64,000 nt of DNA from Flabesymbios commensalis (lineage: Eukaryota; Annelida; Polychaeta; Terebellida; Flabelligeridae). Location: assembly GCA_964017125.1 (NCBI GenBank), contig OZ024915.1, positions 74,431,767 to 74,495,766 of the forward strand, written 5' to 3'. The notes under the pieces were generated by a model. It was not told the DNA's origin, made no database searches, and saw nothing but the letters and a program-made list of their open reading frames with translations. This document shows, one piece after another, positions 1 through 10,257 of this stretch. Within the stretch, counting starts at the first letter, position 1. Each line of letters starts with the position of its first letter. Position numbers and translations under genes: made by a program.

Positions 1-182
1 CCTGGCGGTCTGAGGCCGAGCACGCTACCTCTCGGTCGCGGAGGCTCCCCACAATACTAACTTTCACACGTGGATGTGGAAGAAACAATTTTGTTTCTTT
101 CAAACCGCCGAGACCGGGAACCGAACCCCGGACTCTGGCGTGAAAGGCAGCGGTGCTAACCACTACCCTAGGGCCCCCGCCC
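1..182 (-). mobile_element. SINE A, copy cut by the window edge
   Basis: This is the tRNA-derived head and part of the body of SINE A. On the minus strand it reads inward from about 182, with an A-box-like TAGTGGTTAGCACCG and a B-box-like GGTTCGGTTCC. It sits inside a decayed AGAAC array, and the corresponding place in unit 1 (near 20235) has no SINE. The insertion is therefore probably younger than the unit 0/1 duplication. Confidence 0.75.
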
Positions 183-608
183 ACAAGACTGAACAGCGCA
201 CAGCAAAACAGAACGAAACACACTAGTAGCAAAGCAGAACAGAAAAGAAAAAAATGAAATGAATCGGGCTTTAGGCCACCTTTGTGCACATATAGGCTAA
301 ACTGGGCCAGGAGAAATTCCTGAGGATGGTGAGATGACTGAGATGACACTGCCCTTCAGACACAGGATTCGAAATTCGAGCCCTGGCGGTCTGAGGCCGA
401 GCACGCCACCTCTCGTTCACGGAGGCTCCCCACAATACTGACTTTCACACGTGGATGGAGAAGAAACATTTTTGTTTCTTTCAAACCGCCGAGACCGGGA
501 ACCGAACCCCAGACTCTGGCTTGAAAGGCAGCGGTGCTAACCACTACCCAAGGGCCCCCGCCCAGAACAGAAAAGAACAAAACCTAACAGAGCAGAGCAG
601 AGCAAAGA
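183..608. repeat. Decayed AGAAC pentanucleotide array split by SINEs
   Basis: Bases 183-252 and 564-608 are A-rich text with repeated AGAAC, AGAGC and AGCAA words. They match the array at 19980-20397 of unit 1. SINE A copies interrupt it at 1-182 and 253-563. It is the unit 0 counterpart of the arrays at 37160, 47640 and 56640. Confidence 0.7.
253..563 (-). mobile_element. SINE A, near full length
   Basis: On the minus strand, from 563 down to 253, there is a tRNA-like head with A-box- and B-box-like words (about 485-563), an unrelated body of about 200 bp, and a 3' end rich in CATT/TTTC. A short stretch near 480 pairs with one near 470 (GTTTCTTT/AAAGAAAC). It is very similar to 32852-33164. 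Pol III promoter boxes and length place it among tRNA-derived SINEs. No partner LINE is recognised. Confidence 0.8.
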
Positions 609-714
609 AGAGTGGAACCGTCTTTCCGTTGTAATTCAAATTGGGATATAACTACATATAGGCCTATAGTTTACTGCTATAAGAATGGCTTGTTGTGATC
701 AAATTCAGCATGAC

Positions 715-910
715 CTTAGCAGGGGAAATTATGTGCTCTGTTGACATTGTCTGATCGGCATTGACCTTATTGACTTCTAGCCATAAAATGTAAATCATCC
801 AAGAAGCGCGCCCACATTGTTCTGTATTTAATATTGAGGGATGTTTTGACTTCAATGACCTTGACCTTAATCGCCTTCACCCGCTGTGATCTCACAAACC
901 ACTATTCAAC
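715..910. promoter_or_regulatory. Cluster of TGACCT half-sites (unit 0)
   Basis: The stretch holds TGACCT words in TTGACCTTATTGAC (near 763), TGACCTTGACCTTA (near 858) and TTGACCTTCTCCC (near 914). On the minus strand the middle one reads TAAGGTCAAGGTCA, which contains TCAAGGTCA, the extended half-site bound by ERR/FTZ-F1-type nuclear receptors. The cluster recurs in units 1, 2 and 3. Binding is an inference only. Confidence 0.25.
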
Positions 911-981
911 ATTTGACCTTCTCCCGAATAAGTCAATATAATAAGTCGATATTTATGACAATATTTATGACCAAATAAATT

Positions 982-1220
982 AAATGAATGGGATTTTAGG
1001 CCACCTGTGTGCACACATAGGCTAATCTGGGCTAGGAGAACATCTTGGTGTGGTTATATGACACTGCCCTCCAGACACAAAATTCGAAATTCGAGCCCTG
1101 GCGGTCTGAGGCCGAGCACACTACCTCTCGGTCACGGATGTTCCCCGCAATATTGAATCAGTACGAGTGAGCGGGGAAAAAACATGTTCTTTCTTTGATA
1201 CTTGAGAGTTACAGTCGGGT
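982..1220 (-). mobile_element. SINE A, head deleted
   Basis: Tail and body of SINE A in the same position as 20731-21039 of unit 1. The unit 1 copy keeps the tRNA-like head (GGGTTCAAACC on the minus strand); here the head is lost between 1217 and 1221. The insertion predates the duplication. Confidence 0.75.
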
Positions 1221-1231
1221 AAGACCAATAA

Positions 1232-1339
1232 CCAAGCAGCCACGAGACACTGAACCAATGCTGGGTTGATGTTGGCCCATCGTCTACGACGCTGACCCAA
1301 CATCAACCCAACATTGGTTCAGTGTCTCGTGGTTGCTGG
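1232..1339. mobile_element. Palindromic CAGCAAACA MITE
   Basis: The whole element is an inverted repeat: CCACGAGACACTGAACCAA on the left pairs with TTGGTTCAGTGTCTCGTGG on the right, around a centre that carries GTCTACGACGCTG. It has no coding capacity. It matches 21057-21164 in unit 1. The family's ends resemble CAGCAAACAC/GTGTTTGCTG. I could not fix a target-site duplication, so the superfamily is open. Confidence 0.8.
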
Positions 1340-1344
1340 GAACG

Positions 1345-1819
1345 TAGCGTGTAACAACAAAATACCAGGATCTCTGCGTTTTGCTGCTGTTCACAAGAAC
1401 AGTGTTAGGGATTATTTTTCTTCTGCCTACAGCAATAATCATCGTGTTGCACATGATATGCCATTTTTGCTGACTTTGATTCATAAAATAAAATAGTTTT
1501 ACAAGTGGTATCCTTATAATAGAAGAAGATTAATAATTCACCCGCTAACCAGGGAGATATTCATCAGGGGATAAGTAGTGAAGACATGATTAAACCTGTT
1601 AAAGTCAATAATGTGTGTCCTGAATAAATGACTGTTTTTAGGATAACTTTGTGCTTCTATATTAGTAGAGCATTAATCCACGAGACACAGGCTTGAATTG
1701 CGCAGTGCTTGTGAGTGAATGAATATTGCTTTATGTCGTTTTCTACACAATCATTGCAATATCGCGACAGAGGAAAGCCCGAAGTTGGGACTACGCCCTA
1801 CACTTAGCGAATGACTTCA
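1345..1819. repeat. Highly similar paralogous stretch, no gene
   Basis: Nearly identical to 21170-21640. It includes a Y-rich tract and the words AATAAAATAG (near 1488) and GAATAAATGA (near 1622). A related, more diverged version lies at 49020-49190 and 49395-49450 in unit 3. No open frame is shared by the copies. Confidence 0.6.
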
Positions 1820-2035
1820 AGGGTACTTTATAGTGCACAGTATACCATAGACATACAGCACTATACACTCCAGGCCTTTTAACAGTTTGGAGCACTGTAT
1901 ATACACAACCCCGATATGACAAATATCCGAACAGTCAGGGGCTCGATCCCAGTACATTTGCGTTTCAAGACACAACCGAACCGAATGAGCCATTGGGGCT
2001 GGTCGCAGTGCTTGTGGTAGTTCCCTCAAACAACT
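1820..2035 (-). mobile_element. SINE B, tRNA-derived
   Basis: On the minus strand the head contains CCAATGGCTCATTCGG (A-box region) and GGGATCGAGCCCC (B-box region). A body follows with AGTGCTCCAAACTG and AAAGGCCTGGAGTG. The unit 1 copy at 21652-21842 has a cleaner B box, GGTTCGAATTCC. A third copy lies at 59990-60126. It differs in sequence from SINE A throughout. Confidence 0.65.
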
Positions 2036-2345
2036 TGTCTCTATGCGGGTAAAAGGGGGTCGCAACGTTGGCCCAATGCATTGATGCTCTCTCAAAACAA
2101 TTGCTAAATTCCCATATAAATTATTTTAAATTGATAAATTATGCCAATGTTGGATAAACGTGTGTTTGTTGGGAGAGCAGCAAGGGGAAGAGCTACATTC
2201 GACTGATTATACAACCATCAGGTTCTCGGTTATTCATGGTACAACCCTCTTGGGACGTCTACAAACCATCAGGTATAGAGACCTAGACTGGAGCAGTCCA
2301 TTAGAGGGATATGTGTACTGATTATATGGTGTGAAGCAGTGGCCT
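2036..2345. repeat. Paralogous spacer shared with 21843-22142
   Basis: Collinear with unit 1, including TTGATGCTCTCTCAAAAC and the segment around TATAGAGACCTAGACTGG. I see no gene or named element. Confidence 0.5.
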
Positions 2346-2500
2346 GGGTAAAAAATGAAATGAATGGGGTTTTAGGCCACCTTTGTGCACATATAGGCTA
2401 GACTGGGCTAGGAGAATCTCCTGCGGATGGAGATCAATGAGATGAAACTGCCCTTCAGACACAAAATTTGAAATTCGACCCTTGGCGGTCTGAGGCCGAG
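2346..2500 (-). mobile_element. SINE A, 3' half only
   Basis: Tail and part of the body, from GAAATGAATGGGG to the GCGGTCTGAGGCCGAG word. The same truncated copy sits at 22143-22300, so it was inserted and truncated before the unit 0/1 duplication. Confidence 0.7.
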
Positions 2501-2756
2501 TTCAGTAGCCGGACTGGATATTTCCATTAAACAGACAACACTCAGTGACTCCGGCGAGGCTAAAGCTGTAATTAAGTGACACAGATTAAACACCTTTCAC
2601 CAGACACCAGACTTGATGCCGCTTTCTGCACTTGGTGGCAATATCGTGACAGGAATGGATGAATGAATGAATCACTCTGCCCTCCAGACAGTAGCCCATC
2701 AAACTAGCAAATTATGTATTTTTCTAAAAGCCCATACTTTATCAGCTGTTCCAATC

Positions 2757-2832
2757 AGGGTATTAGGGCATGCTGACCTCAAGGTCATGCTGACCTCAGA
2801 TTGGTTTGTTTGAACTCTGTGAGGTAAACATT
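2757..2832. promoter_or_regulatory. Tandem GGTCATGCTGACCTCA half-site repeat
   Basis: Two direct copies of a 16-18-bp word that places AGGTCA and TGACCT half-sites close together. The unit 1 version at 22561-22625 has TT for CT but the same arrangement. Nuclear-receptor binding is possible but not shown. Confidence 0.25.
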
Positions 2833-2867
2833 ACCTCGAGGTGAGGATTGTCAACTAATAAATGAAT

Positions 2868-3125
2868 GATGGCTCATTCCTGGACCAGCGTTGTAGACGA
2901 TGGACCAACATTGATTACTAAAGTGAAAGTTTTATGTTTGATTGGATAAGAGAAGACTGTTTGAATCCGTCTGTCCAGCCAGGACTTGAACCTTCAACCT
3001 GTGAAATGTAAGATTGTGAACGGCTACCAAGTAAAACATTATATTATCAAACCAAAGCTGTTGAGTCAGCGTCGTAGACGATGGATCAACATTGAGCCGG
3101 CATTGGATCAAAGTCTCATGGGTAC
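2868..3125. mobile_element. Two CAGCAAACA MITE fragments
   Basis: Core words GTTGTAGACGATGGACCAAC (2890) and GTCGTAGACGATGGATCAAC (3071) mark two damaged copies that lack clear ends. Counterparts are at 22675-22722 and 22862-22942 in unit 1. Confidence 0.5.
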
Positions 3126-3530
3126 CGAGCGCCAAAAAGACGTTTTGAATCCCTATCCTGATGTAATATTGTCATGTACCTTAAAGTATTGTTGGCCAGC
3201 GCCAAAAATGTTTGCCCTTTAACCAGCCTAGCATGTTACCGCTGACTGATCGTGTTCTAATGCTGGGCCAGTGATGAAAGCAGTGATGAAACCTAGATGT
3301 CAGGTACATGTCATGATATATTGACCTACTTATAAATATTTTGCAAGACATGTTGCATTTGAATGTCATGACATATTATCCTACATATGAATATGTGACC
3401 ACAAATATTATCATCACATGATGTCCCATATATAAATATGTGACTACACACACATTTAACCATACTATTCCCATTATGGAGTATGCCAGAACGAATCCTA
3501 ATTTTATCATATTTTATTTCTCTAAGTTTT
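3126..3530. other. AT-rich spacer with TATAAATATGTGAC repeats
   Basis: Short words such as ATATAAATATGTGACTAC recur several times (3390-3450). Collinear with 22960-23640 of unit 1, which carries an extra MITE at 23366. No gene seen. Confidence 0.4.
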
Positions 3531-3782
3531 GTAGGGTGGGAGCCCTGGTGCAGTGGTTTAATAAAGTTGCCTGCTTTGAAAGTCAGATATCCGGGTTCGA
3601 ACCCCACTCTGACCTTCAAGGTTTAAAGAAACAAAATGTTTCTTACCCGCTAACTCGTAAAGATTCAATGATGTGAAGAGCCTCCATGAGCGCCAGGGCT
3701 CGAATTTCGAATCCTGTGTCTCAAGGACAGTGTCATTTCATTTATCTTAGCATCCCCAGGAGATTCTCCTAGCCCAGTTTAT
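3531..3782 (+). mobile_element. SINE A, plus strand, with tRNA-like head
   Basis: The head (3531-3615) contains GTGCAGTGGTTTAATAAAG and a B box CCGGGTTCGAACCCC. The body follows (AACAAAATGTTTCTTACCCG, then GCCAGGGCTCGAATTTCGAA) and it ends with CCCAGGAGATTCTCCTAGCC. The counterpart at 23645-23866 has lost the head. It has the opposite orientation to most other SINE A copies here. Confidence 0.75.
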
Positions 3783-4540
3783 GACATTCAAATACATAAT
3801 TATTCACATTATTCATGTCAGAATGTGTTGTAAGTCAATTACACAGCAAAATAAAACTGCATTACTTTAATGTGATGGCTTCAAAAAAGTGTTTTGTGTT
3901 CACTACGTCTGCGACGGTGGACCAACATTAAACCAACATTGACTCAAGGTCTTGGGTATGTTTATCAATCTTACAGCGAGCTGGTTGAAAAATTAACTGG
4001 TTAATTCAGATATTGGACCTTTCCAGACATAATCAGATTTCTCGTCCAACTGCTATTTTTAAAATTGTTCTTTTCTGGCTGCTAGTTGCTCTCTCATCGG
4101 TGAGCGTATTATTTTTGCTGGAGGTCCCATCACACAGGGAATTTTAAAAGGTGTTGATGCTATGTTGAATTAATGCTGGTTTAGTGTTGTAGATGGTGAT
4201 GCAGCATTAAAACAACAGTGGTTCAAAGGCTTTTTGTCAAGAGGTTTCGAGCACAGATGATATCCAAATTTATGTAATCATATAAACACGGTGAAAGTTG
4301 GTAAATGCTAAAACATCTTACGTGATAATTTCAAAACATGTTTCAGTCATCTCAAGACACAAAATACGTTTCGTTTTTATTCGGAGAGTTGCTTAATTAT
4401 TTTTAATGTAGATTTACTTGGCAACAAATATGGTCACATAATTATGTTCAAATCTGAAGTGGGTACCGAAACAGTTTATTAAATAAGCATCAGGGTATAT
4501 CTATGAAATCTAATGTATGTACCATAAGGCATGTGAGGTC
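3783..4540. other. Spacer with two MITE fragments
   Basis: A CAGCAAACA-type MITE core lies at 3901-3960 and another at 4152-4238, matching 23980-24040 and 24895-24985. The rest is AT-rich. Unit 1 has about 490 bp here (24085-24575) with no counterpart in unit 0. Confidence 0.45.
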
Positions 4541-4672
4541 CCTGATGTTGTGGCTAGCGCTACCATCTGTCACGCCTGAGATCGGAGGTTAGTCCCTCGC
4601 TTTCAATAACAAGGTGTGAAAGAAACATAATTCATTCATTCATTCATTCACTCATTCATTCATTCATTTATC
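4541..4672 (+). mobile_element. tRNA-like SINE head with (ATTC)n tail
   Basis: GTGGCTAGCGCTACC resembles an A box and GGAGGTTAGTCCC a decayed B box, about 35 bp apart. A short linker with GTGTGAAAGAAAC follows, then an ATTC tract (4630-4672). Order and orientation fit a small SINE whose 3' tail is the tetranucleotide. Confidence 0.45.
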
Positions 4673-4690
4673 CGGGGAGGCCTCGGCAGT

Positions 4691-5953
4691 AACCTAGTGT
4701 AGCCTTTTCGGGTTCTTAGATATTATTAATGCCGAGCTGAGCTGGTTTTTAACATGGGATACTTAGGGTAGAGTGAAAGAATGTGGCGCAACTCCCAAGA
4801 ACGTGAAACTCAACTTCTTTATAGTACCGTACAGTTTATTCATGAAGACATGTCAATGTGCAGAGATAATATTATACCGTGCTTGATGACCAATAAGATG
4901 ATGAGGTGGTGATGGTGACAGGTCTGAAAAAAGATGAAACACAGCATTAAATAAATGCATTAGTGTCGTGCAGACACAAAGCGACGATGTTGAATATGAA
5001 TTTATGTTAATGCTGATACAAGATTTAGCCAATCTTGTCACGGTAAGTGACCATTGTCACGACCACAATAATGTAAAACTGTCAATACTTAATAATAATA
5101 ATAATCCAGACCAGGCTGGTCTGGCACCACATTACGAGATATAAAATATAAATTAAAACCTTACTGCCATCAGGCCAAGTTACAACAATGATAGACTACT
5201 GATAGGCTAAACCTAGGACTAGTCTCACTAGATTATTTAAACAGTAATTAAACGGAATTTACACAATGAAATAAACGTGAGAATGAGATCAAATAACCAA
5301 GTCTTAACTGAATTTATATAACGATTAGACTAGACCTAACAATTAATTATTTAAACCTAATGAAAATGCAGTTCATTGGCATTCACTGACATTCCGTACA
5401 TTAGGTAAAACCTAGAAAACAGCTGTCAATAGATGGGCGATAATAAGTGAATTTAGCATTACGGTCTCAAAGCAACCAGATAAAAGTTATTAATTTAGAC
5501 AGCACGTACAAGCGGTCACGTACCTGAAAAAAGATGAAACACAGCATTAAATAAATGCATTAGTGTCGTGCAGACACAAAGCGACGATGTTGAACATGAA
5601 TTTATGTTAATGCTGATACAAGATTTAGCTAATCTTGTCACGACCACAATAATGTAAAACTGCGGCGCGAAAATGGTTACCAACGCTTAAATAGTGGACT
5701 ACATCTCCAGAAATGAGTCCCTGGCTACGGAAAAGCATTATGCAAATTACCTCGCGACCACTCGTGACGTTCCAACCTCCTTGTGACCAGCTTGAAATGG
5801 GTTAAACACGCGCCATCTCTGGCCTCACAATGTAAACAGAGATCTTGAGCAAGGTGAAGGACGGAACTGTCAAATTAATTGTGACAGCTACGGAAAACTG
5901 ACGCGGAAAGACGTAATAAAATACAGGCATATAGCCACAAGGCTACACTAGGT
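4691..5953. mobile_element. 1.26-kb element with inverted AACCTAGTGTAGCC ends
   Basis: AACCTAGTGTAGCCTT at 4691 faces its inverted copy AAGGCTACACTAGG ending near 5953. Between them lie two direct repeats of about 120-140 bp (4924-5081 and 5524-5662) and possible promoter and poly(A) signals on the minus strand. No transposase frame exists, so it would be non-autonomous. No target-site duplication is clear, so the superfamily is unassigned. It has no counterpart in unit 1. Confidence 0.5.
4815..5662 (-). ncRNA. Possible two-exon minus-strand transcript
   Basis: Read on the minus strand: an octamer ATTTGCAT (5740-5747), a TATA-like TATTTAA (5687-5693), then a start expected near 5660. A first exon-like repeat ends TTTTTTCAG/GTACGTGA at 5524. 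The 442-bp gap ends TATTGACAG at 5082. A second copy of the repeat follows, then unique sequence and AATAAA (4834-4839). GT and AG sit exactly at the repeat edges. The second copy has a 19-bp duplication that includes GTAAGTGACC on the plus strand. No ATG-started frame of note exists. This is an inference from signals only. Confidence 0.25.
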
Positions 5954-6342
5954 TCAGTTTTTGCTATAACTGGTGCCGTCATTAGTGATCATTGCACATT
6001 GAATCTAGCGTACGTGTTCTTGGTGTTTCGAGCTGACGTCAGTCAATGAATTTTTTAGATTGTTTTTAAAACGTGTTAAATGTAACTAATATAATTTTTT
6101 CTTCTTTATACATACTCTCACTCATTATGTAATTATTTTTACATACTCTCACTCATTTTGTAATTACTCGGTTTCTACGCTTTCCAGAGGGGTTTATTTT
6201 GCTATATGCAGTAGCGATTTTATCTCTGGTTTTGGTGCGGGAAACTTAAAAATATCACGCTACCCTGCACCAAAATGCAGTAACTGATTTCTTGAAAGTA
6301 AGCTGTTACCTCATTTTGTCTTTGTTTGTCAGTATGCTTTCC
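5954..6342. other. Spacer with 31-bp tandem pair
   Basis: CATACTCTCACTCATT at 6111 repeats at 6142, making two copies of about 31 bp. I see nothing else in this stretch. Confidence 0.4.
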
Positions 6343-6880
6343 CGTGTCACACAGTGATCCACGAGGGAACGTGTAAGCTACCTCTTAATTCAATATCATC
6401 CATCACGCACTCGGCCGGATGGGGAGAAACCCAGGTGGATATAGCATAGTCAGGGCTAATGTCTTATGTCTGTGTCACGTCTTTGAGACAACCAGCCATG
6501 TTTAACCTAAAGAGCCAGGGGGCATCCCACTAAAAATCCTAAAACTAAGATTATCTTAACTTTCTCTAATTTCCATTAGGAAATTTAAGATAAATCTTAA
6601 CTTTTCTAATGAAAATAAGAGAAAGTTAAAATTTAAATTTTAAGATTCTTATGGGAGGGGCTCCATAACCTTTGCAATGTGAAGAGAACCTGATCGTCTC
6701 ACACAATGAACCAGAAATAACCCTTTGTTATATCACAATGTGCCCGAGGAGTATGTAAACTGCCTCCTAATTCAAGACAATGCATCACTCACACAGAGAA
6801 ACCCAGTGTGGACATGGCCCAACCAGGGCTGGTGACTTATATCTGTATCACGTCTTTGAGAAAAACAGGTATGTCAAACA
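6343..6880. repeat. Direct repeats around a palindromic element
   Basis: A segment of about 150 bp at 6343-6500 (words AGAAACCCAG, GTGTCACGTCTTTGAGA) recurs at 6724-6868. Between them (6518-6664) is a foldback element related to the one at 33614. A TAAGATTATCTTAACTTTCT arm pairs with AAGTTAAA...TTAAGATTCTTATGGG. The direct repeats are diverged, so this looks like an old local duplication rather than a target-site duplication. Confidence 0.55.
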
Positions 6881-7149
6881 TGCAATTTAGGTACAACGAG
6901 CTGGACATATGTAAGTAGGTCAGGTCAACAAGAGGCGATCCCAACTGGTGAATGGAGACCAGTGAGGCTAGACATGGCTTGTGTTCTCAATCATAGACGT
7001 GACAAAGATATAAGCCATATGATTGGTCCTTTAGTCTCATACAAATCCTGGTTATTTAATTGGTTGAGATGATGCTTAATATTTTTATCGAAATTTTTAT
7101 CAAATTCCTTGCAACAAGAATCACTCAATCACGTTTTATGCAAACTTGT
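6881..7149. other. No feature seen
   Basis: AT-rich sequence without a recognisable repeat, frame or signal. Confidence 0.4.
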
Positions 7150-7415
7150 TATCTTGGTTTTATTCTTGTAATATCTATTTGTGTAAGTTTAGTTTTATAA
7201 AACTACTCTACTTTGTAATCTGTACTTGTGTAAGTTTAGTGCTATGCAAGTAATCTTGTAATATTTGCTTGTGTAAGTTTAGTTTTATACAAGGACTCTT
7301 GTCATTTCTACTTGTGTATGTTTAGTTTTATACAATTACTCTAGTTTGTAATCAGTACTTGTATAAGTTTAGTTTTATACAAGTACTCTTGTAATCTCTA
7401 CTTGTGTGAGTTTTT
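7150..7415. repeat. 45-bp tandem repeat, about six copies
   Basis: The word GTGTAAGTTTAGTTTTATA starts at about 7181, 7228, 7271, 7315, 7361 and 7404, so the period is 43-47 bp. The units are diverged from each other, and unit 1 has no equivalent array that I can find. Confidence 0.7.
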
Positions 7416-7689
7416 ACTTTCTAAGCTCTAATAAAATGGCAAAGAAATTGATTGTGGTAGATGTTCAGTTATTCAAATAATTCAATTCTGTTTCCATGCG
7501 CAATACCAGCTTCAAGTGAATTAAATATAACGTTCAATTCAAAAAGGTGAAGATTTAGCACACTTTACATTGATAGATAAAAAAAACATTTCAACTTTAA
7601 CTTTTGGTTTAACACCTAAGATACCAGATTGAAAATTGTTTCATATCAGCAATGTGTTCAATGTTATACGAATCTGCCGCAAACTGCTA

Positions 7690-7922
7690 CACCTTCAAAC
7701 TGGTGAAATCCATCAAACGCCTATCTATCCGTCCGTCCGTTCATCCATCCACACATCACTATCCGCTCAGCTTCCTATCTGGCTTTCTCCTAATTACACA
7801 GACTGTCATTTCTTGTTAGCATCACTAAAACACCATATCGACCAAGCGAAGAGGAAACAGCTAGAAAGCAAATTCGACGCGAAAAAAGGCAATTGAAAAG
7901 GTGATAAAAAAGCAGCCTTATT
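7690..7922. repeat. Interspersed repeat X, copy 1
   Basis: Begins with ATCCATCC-type text and continues with CTATCTGGCTTTCTCCTAA and CACCATATCGACCAAGCGA. Copies at 9240-9460 and 27245-27420 share it. One frame reads LASLKHHIDQA in all three, but the flanking frame differs and stops differ. I do not call a gene. Confidence 0.55.
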
Positions 7923-8796
7923 GAACCCTTTTGCTGCTAAATTGTTTATGTTGTTCCTATTTTGCATTTATTTGAAGGTGGAATTGCTGACGCCATTTGC
8001 AGCTTCAAATGACGTCAAATGTGTTTATCAATGAAAACATACCGCAAATTCAGTTATTTAATGAAATGAGCATTTATCACAAACAATGTTATCATTTTCA
8101 GTGGCATTTTTTTTGGTTTGTAACATACTTGACACCGTATAGATAGGAAGGGTATTCCTCCTGGCCCAGGGCAGGGGAAATACTCCTCCTATCTATACGG
8201 CTTATCATTTTCAGGACATTTTATTTTGTATAGATACGAAGGGTATTCCCCCTGGCCCAGGGCATGGGGAATACTCCTCCTATCTATACGATTTATCATT
8301 TTCAGTGGCATTTTATTAGGTTTGTAACATACTTGAAGCCGTATTATATATATATATTCTCACATGAAAACGGCCGACCATCTGCGAATCCGACGCGTTT
8401 TCCAAAAAAATATCAACAAAAAAATACTGAAATTTATCAAGTGCGCAGATTCAGATCTTCAAATGAAGAAGCATTAGTCGGTTTTAATTAAGTTGTAAAA
8501 AAATAACTAATTTTAAATGTCATGAATTATCTTCAAACATACATATTTTAGATCTACACAGATGTACGAATTAATATTTCAAAATAAATTTAAATATTGC
8601 CCCCTCCTCCATTGTTGTAATAACTATTTACTGAAAATACATCATGCTAGACACGAATTCAGTCATTACAGCTGTAAAAAATGCAGGGTATTCCATGAAG
8701 TGGAAAGAGCTAACTAAGAGATGAATGATGATTTCAAATTGAAAGAACACCTTTGATCTCCACAGTTTATACAACAAATATTTCAGCGTTGAAGAT
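7923..8796. mobile_element. TTAACCCTTT-type element, copy 1
   Basis: Starts GAACCCTTTTGCTGCTAAAT and ends near TTTCAGCGTTGAAG. It is parallel to 9528-10257, which has intact TTAACCCTTT...AAAGGGTTAA ends. Two copies of an internal palindrome (8135-8200 and 8227-8291: GTATAGATAGGAAGG...CCTCCTATCTATAC) lie inside, against one in the second copy. No transposase frame. Confidence 0.5.
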
Positions 8797-9067
8797 CCAC
8801 ATCTTGAATCAAACTATATTACACGATATACACATGACTACAGTATATTTACACTGCTGTGTAAATTAAATAATTACATATAAAGAGTTGAGGAAATTGT
8901 ATGTATAAATATGTCTGTCAATGCACACATATTTTTCTGCATGAGATAAATGTAAAGATTTTCCTAAATTAGAACTTTCTTTATAGCATGATTACAGTCT
9001 ATTCTCTTCTTTTTTCAATATCACCGCGATATCCGCCCTGATTCACAGTATACCTCAACAAACCCGA
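8797..9067. other. No feature seen
   Basis: AT-rich stretch partly parallel to 10258-10600, as part of a local duplication of 7690-9150. No gene or new element. Confidence 0.4.
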
Positions 9068-9154
9068 AACGTTTAACAAGTGTTGGTTTAAGGTTGGGCC
9101 GCTGTAGTGGACGGTGGGCCAACATTAAACCAACATTCGTCTCCTGTTTGCTGA
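9068..9154. mobile_element. Palindromic CAGCAAACA MITE
   Basis: TGTTGGTTTAAGGTTGGGCC faces GGGCCAACATTAAACCAACA around GTAGTGGACGG. The right end keeps CCTGTTTGCTG. Confidence 0.7.
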
Positions 9155-9239
9155 GTGCCTCCGCTGATTGCAGCCGGTTATCTGTCTACCCAGAAAACAC
9201 GAGGCGCTGAAACAATGGCCGCAAACCGCAACAACTTCG

Positions 9240-9527
9240 AACTAGTGAAATTCCTCCACACGTCTATCCGACCGTCCGTTCATCCATCCACACATCCATC
9301 CAACCATCCACTCAGCTTCCTATCTGGTTTTCTCATAATTACACAAACTGTCATTTCTTGTTAGCATCACTAAAACACCATATCGACCAAGCGAGGAGGA
9401 AACAGCCAGAGAACAAATTTGACGCGAAAAAAGGCAATTGAAAAGATGATAAAAAACAGCCTTATTGATGTATTTATGAGAAAAATAAATCTAATTATGA
9501 CGTATTGATCACTAGCTCCTAAAAGGT
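9240..9527. repeat. Interspersed repeat X, copy 2
   Basis: Closely matches 7690-7922 (CATCCATCCA text, then CACCATATCGACCAAGCGAG). It shows that 7.7-8.8 kb and 9.2-10.3 kb are a local direct duplication within unit 0. Confidence 0.6.
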
Positions 9528-10257
9528 TTAACCCTTTGGCTGCTGAATTGTTTGTTTTGTTTCTATTTAACATTTATATGAAGATGGAATTACTGACACC
9601 ATTTGCAGCTTCAAATGACGTTAACATGTGTTTATCAATGAAAAACAACAATTATTTGATGAACTTAGAATTTATCACAAACAGTTTTATGACTTCCAGG
9701 GGCATTTTAATTGGTTTGTAACATGCTTGACACGGTATAGATATGAAGGGTATTCCCCTGGCTCAGGGCAGGGGAGGGGGGGGGGGTTACCCTTCCTATC
9801 TATACGGTTTATCATTTCCAGTGGCCGTATTATAGATTCCAACACGACAAGTGCTGACCACCTGTGAATCTAATGCGTTTTCCAAATAATTTAGCAAAAA
9901 AAATACTGAAATTTATTAAGTGCACAGATTCAGATCTCAAAATGAAGAAGCATTAGTCGGTTCTAATTGGGTTGTAAAATAACTACTAATTTAAAATGGC
10001 ATCAATTTTATTCAAACGTACATATTTTAGATTTACACAGATGTACGATTAAATACATCAAAATAAATTTAATTATCCCCCCTACCTATTGTTGAAATAA
10101 CTATTTACTATTCATGCTAGACACGAATGCATTCATTACAGTTGTAAAAATGCAAGATATTCAATTGAAGCGGAAAGATAATGATTTCAAAATGAAAAAA
10201 ACGACTTTGATTTCAAAAGTTTATGCAACAAATATTTCAGCGTTGTTAAAGGGTTAA
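9528..10257. mobile_element. TTAA-ended element, 730 bp, copy 2
   Basis: Left end TTAACCCTTTGGCTGCTGAA, right end TTGTTAAAGGGTTAA. TTAA at both edges next to CCCTTT is the pattern of piggyBac-type insertions (TTAA target, CCC-starting ends). It contains one palindrome (9733-9808) that includes a G run. No transposase is present, so it would be non-autonomous. Confidence 0.55.

Noticed and set aside
4924-5662. Direct repeats as terminal repeats of a retroelement
   Set aside because: They lie inside inverted ends rather than at the borders, enclose only about 440 bp and have no primer-binding site or coding part. The splice-signal reading fits better. I saw no retrovirus-like or Polinton-like element anywhere in the window.
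6343-6868. Direct repeats as a target-site duplication of the enclosed palindrome
   Set aside because: About 150 bp long and clearly diverged, so a local duplication is more likely.
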